A DNA stretch of 9,175 bases. Origin: JAPHTQ01 sp050287105. Lineage in GTDB: Bacteria > Pseudomonadota > Gammaproteobacteria > Thiohalomonadales > Thiohalomonadaceae. The first letter of the stretch is position 1; every line of letters begins with the position of its first letter. The stretch is taken from NCBI GenBank assembly GCA_050287105.1, contig JBNKBG010000091.1, positions 1-9,175 on the forward strand, read 5' to 3'. The notes under the pieces are model-generated. The model saw nothing but the letters and a program-made list of their open reading frames with translations. It had not been told where the DNA came from and ran no database searches. This document shows, one piece after another, positions 1 through 6,575 of this stretch. Made by a program: the position numbers and the translations under genes.

Positions 1-372
1 GGTGAACTCCAGCGCGCCCATGCCGCGGCTGCCGGTGTAGCAGAGCCGTTCCACCGGGGTGAAGTCGCCGCCGCTGCGGCCATTGCGGGCAAGCCAGGCA
101 TCGATGATGGCGTTACCGAACTTGTCGGGCAGGGCATCGGCCAGTAGGCCGGGCAGGCCGCTGAAGGTTTCCCGGCTCAGGGTGGGGAACTGGAAGATAT
201 CGCCCGCTGCCGTGTTATCGAGGGGCATCATCAGCGGCGCGACGTCCAGTCCCGATTTGAGGAAGGCCGGTTCGAATTCGAAGGAGGCATAGCCACGCTG
301 CGCATCCCAGGCCACGGCCCCGACCGTTTGGCCCCACAGGCTGACTGTGGCGACATCGACGCGATCTACCAT
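1..372 (-). CDS. hipA: HipA-family toxin kinase, N-terminal part (runs off the left edge)
   Basis: This is the N-terminal 124 codons of a HipA-type serine/threonine kinase, the toxin half of a type II toxin-antitoxin module. Known HipA proteins phosphorylate aminoacyl-tRNA synthetases and induce growth arrest. The visible part is the N-terminal subdomain (Couple_hipA type). It starts MVDRVDVATVSLWGQTVGAV, then has a YASFEFEPAFL stretch near residues 30-40, a GLPGLLADALPDKFGN block near 72-87 and a typical TPVERLCYTGSRGMGALEF segment near 105-123. The kinase core, with its P-loop and catalytic Asp, lies outside the window, so activity cannot be judged. The start at base 372 is supported by an AAGGA Shine-Dalgarno (382-386) 9 bases upstream and by a 7-base overlap with the end of the hipB-like gene. 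That arrangement implies translational coupling from one transcript. No frameshift is seen in the part present. Confidence 0.9.
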   Translation of the reverse strand, partial: MVDRVDVATVSLWGQTVGAVAWDAQRGYASFEFEPAFLKSGLDVAPLMMPLDNTAAGDIFQFPTLSRETFSGLPGLLADALPDKFGNAIIDAWLARNGRSGGDFTPVERLCYTGSRGMGALEFT

Positions 373-716
373 GTGTCGGCATCCTTATTTTTGGCGGCGC
401 GTTTGTCCGTGTTAGCGCGTTTGGAGGCGCGCTGGCGACGGTACGGGGCGCGTCGTTCTTTGGCCATGGCGAGGGGGCTTTGCTGCGGCTCGGGCAGGAG
501 GGCGTCGATGCCGTCGAGGGCACCCAGCTCACGCAGCACGGAGACGAGGTTTTCGATCTTGCCGCGACCGCTCTCCAGCGCCTGGATGGTACCGACGCTG
601 AGGGTGGTGCGCTCGGCGAGCTGGCCCTGGGTGCGGTTTTTGCGCAGACGCAGGGCGCGCAGGCGGTTGCCTAGCTGCTCGGCGATCTGGCTGTCGGTAA
701 GGGCATAGTAGTCCAT
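366..716 (-). CDS. hipB: HipB-like Xre-family antitoxin
   Basis: This 116-residue protein has an Xre/Cro-type helix-turn-helix over about residues 12-70. The core contains QLGNRLRALRLRKNRTQGQLAERTTLSVGTIQALESG, described here in two overlapping parts: QLGNRLRALRLRKNRTQ (14-30), and the recognition region LSVGTIQALESGRG (39-52). A DALLPEPQQSPL segment (71-82) follows, as is common in HipB relatives. The last 30 residues are Lys/Arg-rich (for example RRAPYRRQRASKR at 88-100), a probably disordered basic tail. The family role is to bind the HipA partner and repress the shared operon. It lies directly upstream of and overlaps hipA, the order of E. coli hipBA. The start at 716 has only a weak Shine-Dalgarno (AGG at 726-728). 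A nearby start is not excluded, but the MDYYALTDSQIAEQLG opening fits the family. It is expected to bind the dyads described in the upstream gap, which is inference. Confidence 0.88.
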   Translation of the reverse strand: MDYYALTDSQIAEQLGNRLRALRLRKNRTQGQLAERTTLSVGTIQALESGRGKIENLVSVLRELGALDGIDALLPEPQQSPLAMAKERRAPYRRQRASKRANTDKRAAKNKDADTW

Positions 717-755
717 GCGGCTGTACCTGTATTTTTGAGTGTTAAGGTGTATTGA

Positions 756-770
756 TGCGTTTAAGACGCA
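756..770. promoter_or_regulatory. Candidate operator dyad downstream of the hipB promoter
   Basis: This is a short inverted repeat, TGCGT-ttaag-ACGCA, in the predicted 5' leader of hipBA, just after the expected transcription start (about 775 on the minus strand). The left arm belongs to the heptamer ATGCGTT (755-761), which recurs in the second dyad at 823-846. Its position suits autorepression by the HipB-like protein. The arm geometry is opposite to that of the other dyad, so the two may not be equivalent sites. Confidence 0.4.
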
Positions 771-781
771 GGTTTCTGTGT

Positions 782-810
782 TTTATAGCACTGGATTGGG
801 GTGGGTGCAA
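782..810 (-). promoter_or_regulatory. Sigma70-type promoter for hipBA
   Basis: Read on the minus strand, a -35 element TTGCAC (805-810) is followed after exactly 17 bases by a -10 element TATAAA (782-787). These match consensus at 4/6 and 5/6 positions. It lies about 65 bases upstream of the hipB start and is flanked by two dyads, one beyond the -35 element and one just past the expected start site. The AT-rich stretch at about 830-870 could act as an UP element. Assignment is by motif only. Confidence 0.6.
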
Positions 811-822
811 GGGTGGCGGATG

Positions 823-846
823 TAACGCATATAAATTTATGCGTTA
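823..846. promoter_or_regulatory. Candidate operator: 9-bp perfect inverted repeat upstream of the hipB promoter
   Basis: The arms are TAACGCATA and TATGCGTTA, perfectly complementary and separated by 6 bases of A/T, giving a 24-bp dyad. It sits 12 bases upstream of the -35 element of the hipBA promoter. It contains the heptamer ATGCGTT twice in inverted orientation, and the same heptamer occurs once more at 755-761. Such a dyad fits a dimeric Xre-family repressor, most likely the adjacent HipB-like protein. The assignment to HipB is inference from position. Confidence 0.5.
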
Positions 847-931
847 ATCAATGAATTTGTAATTAATACACAGGAATTTGTGCTTTGTTGGAGTCTCGGT
901 GTATCTGGAAGGCGGGAAGGTGTAACGAGAT

Positions 932-961
932 TTCCCCACTCCCCGGTGAGGGAGTGGGGAA
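932..961. repeat. Perfect 12-bp stem hairpin just after metG (possible terminator or palindromic repeat)
   Basis: The arms TTCCCCACTCCC (932-943) and GGGAGTGGGGAA (950-961) are perfectly complementary around a 6-base loop, CGGTGA. It starts 6 bases beyond the metG stop codon. In the metG direction the sequence after the stem is AAATCTCG, with no U-tract, so it is not a classical intrinsic terminator. It could stabilise the 3' end, stop transcription with help, or be one copy of a dispersed palindromic repeat of the CCCTCTCCC/GGGAGAGGG kind. It marks the junction between the conserved metG block and the hipBA module. Confidence 0.6.
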
Positions 962-967
962 GGGGAT

Positions 968-3019
968 TTACTTCACCCGCATGCCTGGCTCTGCGCCGTC
1001 GTCCGGGTTGAGGATGAACAGCTCTTTACCGCCGGGGCCAGCGGCCAGCACCATCCCTTCGGAGGTGCCGAAGCGCATTTTGCGCGGGGCAAGGTTGGCG
1101 ACCATCACGGTGAGGCGGCCTTCGAGCTGTTCCGGGCTGTAGGCGGATTTGATTCCGGCGAAGACGTTGCGGGTTTCGCCGCCGATGTCGAGGGTGAGTT
1201 GCAGCAGTTTTTCTGCACCTTCCACGTGTTCCGCTTTGACGATGCGGGCGATACGCAGGTCGACTTTGCTGAAGTCGTCGATGGTGATGGTGTCGGCGAT
1301 CGCTTCAGCTCTCTTTTTCGTTTCCGCTTTGGCTGCGGCGGTTTTGGCGGCAGGCGCAGCGCCCTTTGTAGTTTCGCTGGCATCCTGCAGCATGGCGTCG
1401 ATTTTGTCCTTTTCCACCCGGGTTAGCAGCGGGGTGAATTCAGCAATGGTGTGGCCCTGCAGTGGTACATCGAAGTTGTTCCAGGTCAGCGGCTTGATGC
1501 GCAGGAACGCCTCCGCATCGGCGGCGACTTTCGGCAGCACCGGTTTGAGGTAGGCGATCAGGATTTTGAACAGGTTGATACCCATGGTGCAGACTTCGTG
1601 CACCTCCTCTTCCTTGCCGGCCTCTTTAGCCAGCGCCCACGGTTTCTTTTCGTCGATGTACTGGTTGGCCTTGTCCGCCAGCGCCATGATCAGGCGCATC
1701 GCCTGGCCGTACTGGCGTTTTTCGTAGGCGCTGGCGATCTCTTCACCGGCGTCGATGAATTCCCGGTGCAGCTTCGGTTCCGGGATCTCGCTGGCCAGTT
1801 TGTTGCCGAATTTCTTGCCGATGAATCCGGCGCAGCGGCTGGCGATGTTGACCACCTTGCCCACCAGATCCGAGTTGACCCGCTGCTGGAAGTCTTCCAG
1901 GTTGAGGTCGATGTCGTCGATACCGTCGCTCAGTTTGGCGGCAAAGTAGTAGCGCAGATACTCAGGGTTGAGGTGGTTGAGGTAGGTCCGCGCCATGATG
2001 AAGGTGCCGCGGGATTTGGACATCTTCTGCCCGTTGATGGTGAGGAAGCCATGGCAGAAAACGGCGCTGGGCATACGGTAGCCGCTGCCGTTCAGCTCTG
2101 CGGGCCAGAACAGGGTGTGGAAGTAGGCGATATCCTTACCGATGAAGTGATACAGCTCCGCCGTGCTCTCCTTGCTCCAGAAGTCGTCGAAATCCAGATC
2201 GCTGCGTTTGTTGCACAGGTTACGGAAGCTGGCCATGTAGCCGATGGGGGCGTCGAGCCAGACGTAGAAATATTTGCCCGGGGCGTCGGGGATCTCGAAG
2301 CCGAAGTAGGGGGCATCGCGGGAGATGTCCCAGTCCTGCAGCCCGGCCTCGAACCACTCCTGCAGCTTGTTGGTGATCTCGGGCTGCATGTGTTCGCCCT
2401 TGATCCAGTACTGGAGCATGCCTTCGAAGTCACCGAGGCGGAAGAAGTAGTGCTCCGACTCCTTGGTGATTGGAGTGGCGCCAGAGACCGCCGAGACCGG
2501 ATTGATCAGGTCGGTGGGCGCATAGGTGGCGCCGCAGACTTCGCAGGAATCGCCGTACTGATCCTCGGCCTTACACTTGGGGCAGGTGCCCTTGATGAAG
2601 CGGTCCGGCAGGAACATCTCCTTTACCGGGTCGTAGAGCTGGGTGATCACCCTCGAGGTGATATGGCCGTTGTCGCGCAGGCGGGTATAAATAGTGTTGG
2701 CCTGCTCCTGATTCTCTTTGGAGTGGGTGCTGTAGTAGTTGTCGAATTCGATGTTGAAGTCGTCGAAATCGCTTTTGTGCTCTTTGGCGACGCGGGCGAT
2801 CAGCTTTTCTGGCTCGATCCCTTCGCTCTGGGCGCGCAGCATGATTGGGGTGCCGTGGGCGTCATCGGCGCAGACATAGAGGCTGTTGTGGCCGCGCATC
2901 TTCTGGAAGCGGTTCCAGATGTCGGTCTGGATATACTCCACCAGGTGGCCGAGGTGGATCGGGCCGTTGGCGTAGGGCAGGGCGCTGGTGAGAAGGATGT
3001 TGCGTCGGGTCTGGGCCAT
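968..3019 (-). CDS. metG: Methionine-tRNA ligase (MetRS)
   Basis: This cytoplasmic enzyme charges tRNA-Met and initiator tRNA with methionine at the cost of ATP, and is essential for translation. The 683-residue protein closely resembles the 677-residue E. coli MetG along its whole length. The class I signature PYANGPIHLGH is at residues 15-25 and KMSKS at 332-336. A single zinc knuckle is formed by CPKC (146-149) and CEVC (159-162). The anticodon-binding helical region follows, around 390-550. An Ala/Lys-rich linker at about 550-575 leads to a C-terminal EMAP/Arc1p-type tRNA-binding and dimerisation domain (577-683, IDDFSKVDLRIARI onward). No key residue is missing. The start at 3019 gives the normal MAQTRRNILLTSALPYANG N-terminus; only a weak purine-rich Shine-Dalgarno (AAAGA, 3026-3030) precedes it. 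It is divergent from apbC, an arrangement also found in E. coli. I see no convincing promoter for it in the 223-base gap. Confidence 0.98.
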   Translation of the reverse strand: MAQTRRNILLTSALPYANGPIHLGHLVEYIQTDIWNRFQKMRGHNSLYVCADDAHGTPIMLRAQSEGIEPEKLIARVAKEHKSDFDDFNIEFDNYYSTHSKENQEQANTIYTRLRDNGHITSRVITQLYDPVKEMFLPDRFIKGTCPKCKAEDQYGDSCEVCGATYAPTDLINPVSAVSGATPITKESEHYFFRLGDFEGMLQYWIKGEHMQPEITNKLQEWFEAGLQDWDISRDAPYFGFEIPDAPGKYFYVWLDAPIGYMASFRNLCNKRSDLDFDDFWSKESTAELYHFIGKDIAYFHTLFWPAELNGSGYRMPSAVFCHGFLTINGQKMSKSRGTFIMARTYLNHLNPEYLRYYFAAKLSDGIDDIDLNLEDFQQRVNSDLVGKVVNIASRCAGFIGKKFGNKLASEIPEPKLHREFIDAGEEIASAYEKRQYGQAMRLIMALADKANQYIDEKKPWALAKEAGKEEEVHEVCTMGINLFKILIAYLKPVLPKVAADAEAFLRIKPLTWNNFDVPLQGHTIAEFTPLLTRVEKDKIDAMLQDASETTKGAAPAAKTAAAKAETKKRAEAIADTITIDDFSKVDLRIARIVKAEHVEGAEKLLQLTLDIGGETRNVFAGIKSAYSPEQLEGRLTVMVANLAPRKMRFGTSEGMVLAAGPGGKELFILNPDDGAEPGMRVK

Positions 3020-3138
3020 GTTCGTTCTTTAGCTCGTGCAATTGTTGCTTGAAAAAGTCGGGATACAGTACCAAGTATGCACTGTTCCCGCCAGTTGCCT
3101 GAGCGGCAGAGGTGGGGCCAGCAGGCTTTTGAACCGCA

Positions 3139-3167
3139 TTGTCACGGCCTGAGCGTTTTGTGATAAT
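3139..3167 (+). promoter_or_regulatory. Sigma70-type promoter for apbC
   Basis: A -35 element TTGTCA (3139-3144, 5/6 to consensus) and a -10 element GATAAT (3162-3167, 5/6) are separated by exactly 17 bases. A TG one base upstream of the -10 makes it an extended -10. It would start transcription about 70 bases before the apbC start codon. It lies in the divergent metG/apbC gap and points only to apbC. Confidence 0.65.
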
Positions 3168-3242
3168 GCCCGACCCTCATTGTTTAAAACAGTTATCGAG
3201 CCGTGGGTACCTGAATCCCGGCGGCTCCCAGGAGTTATTCCA

Positions 3243-4337
3243 ATGTCAGACGATATTAAGGCCAAAATCGAAGCGGCGCTGAAGGGCTATACCGATCCCT
3301 ATATGCAGAAGGATCTGGTCTCTGCCGGTTGCATCAAAGCCATTAACGTCGACGGTGGCAAGGCGAAGATCGACGTTACGCTGGGCTTCCCCGCCGCAGG
3401 TTATATGGAAGAATTGAAGAGCCAGCTCAAAAGCCTGGCTGAAGGTGTGGACGGTGTCAGCAGCGCCGAGGTCGATGTGGCAGTGAATATCACGGCCCAC
3501 TCCGCGCAGAAGGGCGTCAAGCACATCAAGGGTGTGAAGAACATTATCGCCGTTGCCTCCGGTAAGGGCGGTGTGGGTAAATCCACCACCTCGGTGAACC
3601 TGGCGCTGGCGCTGGCCGCCGAGGGCGCTACTGTCGGTATCCTCGATGCCGATATCTATGGCCCTTCGCAGCCGCGCATGATGGGCCTCTCCAACATGAA
3701 GCCCGACTCCCCGGACGGCAAGACTCTGGAGCCGATCGTCAACTACGACGTGCAGTCGATGTCCATCGGTTACCTCATCGAAGAGGATACCCCGATGATC
3801 TGGCGCGGCCCGATGGTCACCCAGGCGCTGGAGCAACTGCTCAACGACACCAACTGGCGTGAGGTGGATTACCTGGTGATCGACCTGCCGCCGGGTACCG
3901 GCGACACCCAGCTGACCCTGGCGCAGAAGGTGCCGGTCTCCGGTGCAGTGATTGTGACCACCCCGCAGGACATCGCCCTGCTCGACGCGCGCAAGGCCTA
4001 CAAGATGTTCGAGAAGGTAGAGGTGCCGGTGCTGGGCGTGGTGGAGAATATGTCGATCCACATCTGCTCCAAGTGCGGTAACGAGGAGCGTATCTTCGGC
4101 GAGGGTGGCGGTCAGAAGATGTCTGATGACTTCGGCATCGATTTCCTCGGCGCACTGCCGCTGGATATCACCATTCGCGAAGAGGCCGATGCGGGTAAAC
4201 CGACCGTGGTGGCTGATCCGGAGGGTCGTATCGCGCAGATCTACCGCGAGATCGCCCGTCGCACCGCGGCCAAGCTGTCGCTCGGTGCCAAGGATTACAG
4301 TGCCAAGTTCCCGAAAATCGTGATTGCCAACGACTAA
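3243..4337 (+). CDS. apbC: Iron-sulfur cluster carrier protein ApbC (Mrp/NBP35-family P-loop ATPase)
   Basis: This cytoplasmic ATPase of the Mrp/Nbp35 (MinD-like) family binds and transfers Fe-S clusters to apo-proteins. The 364 residues begin with a DUF59/MIP18-like Fe-S assembly domain (about 4-85). The P-loop core follows: deviant Walker A GKGGVGKS at 107-114, the DADIYGPSQPRM block at 135-145 and the Walker B-like DLPPGTGD at 214-221. The cluster-binding CSKC (C275, C278) sits in the expected IHICSKCGNEERIFGEGGG context. Length and motifs are as in E. coli Mrp/ApbC. The start at 3243 is chosen because AGGAG (3230-3234) sits 8 bases before it and the protein opens MSDDIKAKIEAAL, as homologs do. 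An in-frame upstream start at 3180 would add 21 residues without family support. It has its own promoter and ends before an intrinsic terminator. Confidence 0.96.
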   Translation: MSDDIKAKIEAALKGYTDPYMQKDLVSAGCIKAINVDGGKAKIDVTLGFPAAGYMEELKSQLKSLAEGVDGVSSAEVDVAVNITAHSAQKGVKHIKGVKNIIAVASGKGGVGKSTTSVNLALALAAEGATVGILDADIYGPSQPRMMGLSNMKPDSPDGKTLEPIVNYDVQSMSIGYLIEEDTPMIWRGPMVTQALEQLLNDTNWREVDYLVIDLPPGTGDTQLTLAQKVPVSGAVIVTTPQDIALLDARKAYKMFEKVEVPVLGVVENMSIHICSKCGNEERIFGEGGGQKMSDDFGIDFLGALPLDITIREEADAGKPTVVADPEGRIAQIYREIARRTAAKLSLGAKDYSAKFPKIVIAND

Positions 4338-4364
4338 CGGGATGCCCTCAACGGGCAAACTCCT

Positions 4365-4370
4365 TATAAT
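4365..4370 (+). promoter_or_regulatory. Isolated TATAAT, possible -10 for dcd
   Basis: A perfect TATAAT lies 27 bases after the apbC stop codon and immediately before the terminator hairpin. No TTGACA-like -35 is found at spacings of 15-19 bases, and there is no extended -10 TG. If active, its transcript would start inside or just before the hairpin and carry it as a leader of dcd. Only 22 bases separate the T-tract from the dcd start, so a dcd promoter downstream of the terminator does not fit. This makes the motif worth recording despite weak support. Confidence 0.25.
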
Positions 4371-4372
4371 AG

Positions 4373-4410
4373 CGGCGGGTCCCTGATGAGCAGGTGCCCG
4401 CCGTTTTTTT
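4373..4410 (+). terminator. Rho-independent terminator after apbC
   Basis: The stem CGGCGGG (4373-4379) pairs with CCCGCCG (4397-4403). It is extended inward by a U-G pair, one mismatch and CCTG/CAGG (4382-4385 with 4391-4394) around a 5-base loop, ATGAG. Seven T residues (4404-4410) follow directly. It is 35 bases past the apbC stop and is a strong textbook terminator separating apbC from dcd. Confidence 0.9.
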
Positions 4411-4432
4411 ATCCGTACAGGAAAGGGTGAGG

Positions 4433-4999
4433 ATGAGTATCAAATCGGACAAGTGGATCCGCCGCATGGCGGAGCAGCAGGGCATGATCGAGCCATTTCA
4501 GGCAGGACAGGTACGTGAGGCCAATGGCGGGCGTATCGTCTCCTACGGCACCTCCAGCTACGGCTACGACGTACGCTGTGCCGATGAATTCAAGATCTTC
4601 ACCAACATCAATTCGGCTATCGTCGATCCCAAGGCGTTTGATCAGAACAGCTTTGTCGATGTGAAGTCGGATGTCTGCATTATTCCACCCAACTCCTTTG
4701 CTCTGGCGCGCACCGTGGAGTATTTCCGCATCCCGCGCAGCGTGCTCACCGTCTGCCTGGGTAAGTCCACCTATGCCCGTTGTGGCATCATCGTTAATGT
4801 CACCCCGCTGGAACCGGAGTGGGAGGGGCATGTGACCCTGGAGTTCTCCAACACCACGCCGCTGCCTGCCAAGATCTATGCCAACGAAGGCGTGGCACAG
4901 ATGCTGTTCTTCGAGTCCGACGAGGTGTGCGAAACCTCCTACAAGGATCGCGGCGGCAAGTATCAGGGACAACGCGGCGTAACGCTTCCTCAGACCTGA
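4433..4999 (+). CDS. dcd: dCTP deaminase
   Basis: This enzyme deaminates dCTP to dUTP in the cytoplasm, supplying dUMP for thymidylate synthesis through dUTPase. It belongs to the trimeric dCTP deaminase/dUTPase fold. The 188-residue protein is the Pseudomonas-like form, opening MSIKSDKWIRRMAEQQGMIE. Visible family blocks are SSYGYDVRCADEF (41-53), the nucleotide-binding GKSTYARCG (110-118) and PEWEGHVTLEFSNTT (128-142). The last holds E137, at the position of the catalytic Glu138 of E. coli Dcd. The C-terminal GGKYQGQRGVTLP (174-186) closes over the active site in the family. The start at 4433 is chosen by homology and by AGGG/GAGG upstream. A GTG at 4394 in the same frame lies inside the terminator hairpin and is rejected. 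There is no clear terminator after it, so the glycosyltransferase gene 52 bases downstream may be co-transcribed. Confidence 0.96.
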   Translation: MSIKSDKWIRRMAEQQGMIEPFQAGQVREANGGRIVSYGTSSYGYDVRCADEFKIFTNINSAIVDPKAFDQNSFVDVKSDVCIIPPNSFALARTVEYFRIPRSVLTVCLGKSTYARCGIIVNVTPLEPEWEGHVTLEFSNTTPLPAKIYANEGVAQMLFFESDEVCETSYKDRGGKYQGQRGVTLPQT

Positions 5000-5051
5000 G
5001 CGGCGTGAGTCTCTCTCGTCGGCCAGGCGCCACTACAAGAGCCATCTATCC

Positions 5052-6575
5052 ATGATTGCCACGCTAACGCGGACGATTGCCTCATTCCCACGTTGGCTGG
5101 TGGTGCTGCTGGTACTCAGCCTGCTCGGTAACCTGTGGGCGCTCTTCTCCATCAGCCTGCTGCCCGACGAGGCCTACTACTGGGTCTGGTCGCAGCGTCT
5201 CGAACTGAGTTACTACGATCATCCGCCGCTGGTTGGCTGGCTGATGTGGCCCTTTACCGAGCTGTTCGGCAACGGCGTAGCGGTGGTGCGCGCCCAGGCG
5301 ATCCTCTCCTGGCTGGTGGGGGCGATCATCGGCTACGACCTGACCCGCCGCCTTTACGATGACCCGCTGGCCGGGGCGCTGGCGGTGCTGGTCTGGAGCA
5401 GCCTGCCCATCGTGCAGGTGGGCTTCCATATCGCCACCCCCGATAGCCCGCTGATTATCTTCACCTGGCTGGTCTACTACTTCGCCTACCTGGCAGTGGC
5501 AGAGCGCAAGCCTGCGTTATGGCTGGCGGTGGGAGTTGCCGTCGGTCTGACCCTGTTGGCCAAATACCCGGCAGTACTGGTGCTGGGCGGACTCTTCTTT
5601 ACCCTGATCTTCAGCCGCGAAGGAAGGGCGCAACTGGCGACGCCGTGGCCGTGGCTGGGAGCCGGGCTTGCACTGCTGCTGTTTATGCCGGTGGTGGTGT
5701 GGAATGCGCAGCACGACTGGATCTCCTTTGCCTTTCAGCTCTCCCACGGGGTGAAAGAGGAAGTCACCGATTCCGCCGGGGAGCTGTTCCTGCTGTTTCT
5801 TGGCGGCCAGTTGCTGGTGCCGATGCCGTGGAGCTTTATCGCCATGCTCTGGGCGAGCTTTCGTCCGGGCAAACTGAGCAGCTATAACCACCTGCTGCTC
5901 AGCTTCGGTTTCTGGACCCCGCTGGTGATCTTCGGTCTGGCCGGATTGACCACCACCAGCGCGGCCAACTGGCCGGAGACCGCCTATGTGCCGGGCACGG
6001 TGCTGCTGGCGGGGCTGCTCTGGCGTTGGCTCTATTACGACGACGATATTGTGAGCCGGGGAAAGGTGGCGCTGATCTCTGTACTGATGTTGGTGGGTGT
6101 GGTTCTCATCGATATGATGCGCTTCCCGGCGATCTTCTCCTGGTTTGGCCTGGAGGAGACCAAGCAGCGTACCCAGTTGAGCCAGAGTTACGGCTGGGAG
6201 GTGGTGCAGGATGAGCTGCGTCGACAGTTGCCTGCAATTGACGAGCGTTATGGCGCCGATTGCACCATTCTTGCTGACAATCATGCCCGGGCGGGGATGC
6301 TCGCCTGGTTGCTGAATGCGCCCTACCGGGTCAACGTCACCGCCGATACCCGCATCAATCAGTACAACCTGTGGAACCGCGAGCAGCCACCCACGTCGGC
6401 CTGCCTCTACGTGGCCAAATACGATGGCGAGAAGTGGCAGCGGAAAAATATCCCGGCAATGCTTTCGCTCCCGGAGGGGGAGTGGTTGCGGGTTAAGGTG
6501 CTGGAGGCGAACAACCCGGATCATACCGTCTCCTGGTTTGCCCTCTACCTGCCTGAGACGATATCGGTTCAATGA
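5052..6575 (+). CDS. Membrane glycosyltransferase, GT39/GT83-like (first of a tandem pair)
   Basis: This is a polytopic GT-C enzyme of the PMT_2/ArnT-like superfamily, whose members transfer a sugar from a polyprenyl-phosphate donor to an acceptor on the periplasmic side. The 507 residues carry many hydrophobic segments in the first about 365 (for example 15-35, 82-96, 105-120, 156-186, 201-216, 245-255, 282-298, 340-353). A hydrophilic, probably periplasmic C-terminal domain follows. Typical family signatures are PDEAYYWVW (38-46; D39-E40 in the first external loop, the catalytic acidic site of the family), YYDHPP (54-59), TPD (129-131), LAKYPAV (169-175), WNAQHDWISFAFQL (217-230), ANWPE (305-309) and DTRINQYNLW (432-441). 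C404 and C451 in the tail could form a disulfide. The start at 5052 has a weak AAGAG at 5037-5041. Donor and acceptor cannot be told from sequence; GT83-type aminoarabinose transfer is only one option. Confidence 0.88.
   Translation: MIATLTRTIASFPRWLVVLLVLSLLGNLWALFSISLLPDEAYYWVWSQRLELSYYDHPPLVGWLMWPFTELFGNGVAVVRAQAILSWLVGAIIGYDLTRRLYDDPLAGALAVLVWSSLPIVQVGFHIATPDSPLIIFTWLVYYFAYLAVAERKPALWLAVGVAVGLTLLAKYPAVLVLGGLFFTLIFSREGRAQLATPWPWLGAGLALLLFMPVVVWNAQHDWISFAFQLSHGVKEEVTDSAGELFLLFLGGQLLVPMPWSFIAMLWASFRPGKLSSYNHLLLSFGFWTPLVIFGLAGLTTTSAANWPETAYVPGTVLLAGLLWRWLYYDDDIVSRGKVALISVLMLVGVVLIDMMRFPAIFSWFGLEETKQRTQLSQSYGWEVVQDELRRQLPAIDERYGADCTILADNHARAGMLAWLLNAPYRVNVTADTRINQYNLWNREQPPTSACLYVAKYDGEKWQRKNIPAMLSLPEGEWLRVKVLEANNPDHTVSWFALYLPETISVQ

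Noticed and set aside
1451..3052. Long 533-codon open frame on the plus strand opposite metG
   Set aside because: It is antisense to a clear MetRS. The translation shows the Val/Gly/Asp/Leu-rich composition of a GC-rich shadow frame, with no recognisable domain.
3020..3138. Promoter for metG on the minus strand
   Set aside because: Weak -10-like hexamers (CATACT, TACTGT) exist, but no acceptable -35 sits at 16-18 bases. I could not support any one choice.
3180..3242. Upstream in-frame start for apbC adding 21 residues
   Set aside because: It begins only about 13 bases after the predicted -10 element and lacks a Shine-Dalgarno. The 3243 start has AGGAG at good spacing and the family N-terminus.
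3246..4358. 370-codon open frame on the minus strand opposite apbC
   Set aside because: It mirrors apbC almost exactly, is His/Asp/Arg-rich, and has no family resemblance; it is a shadow frame.
4394..4432. Upstream GTG start for dcd adding 13 residues
   Set aside because: The GTG lies inside the terminator hairpin and the extension is encoded by its stem and T-tract. Known homologs start at MSIKSDKWIRRMA.
5517..6572. 351-codon open frame on the minus strand opposite the first glycosyltransferase
   Set aside because: It is Gln/His/Arg-rich antisense translation of a membrane protein gene, with no domain and no start signals.
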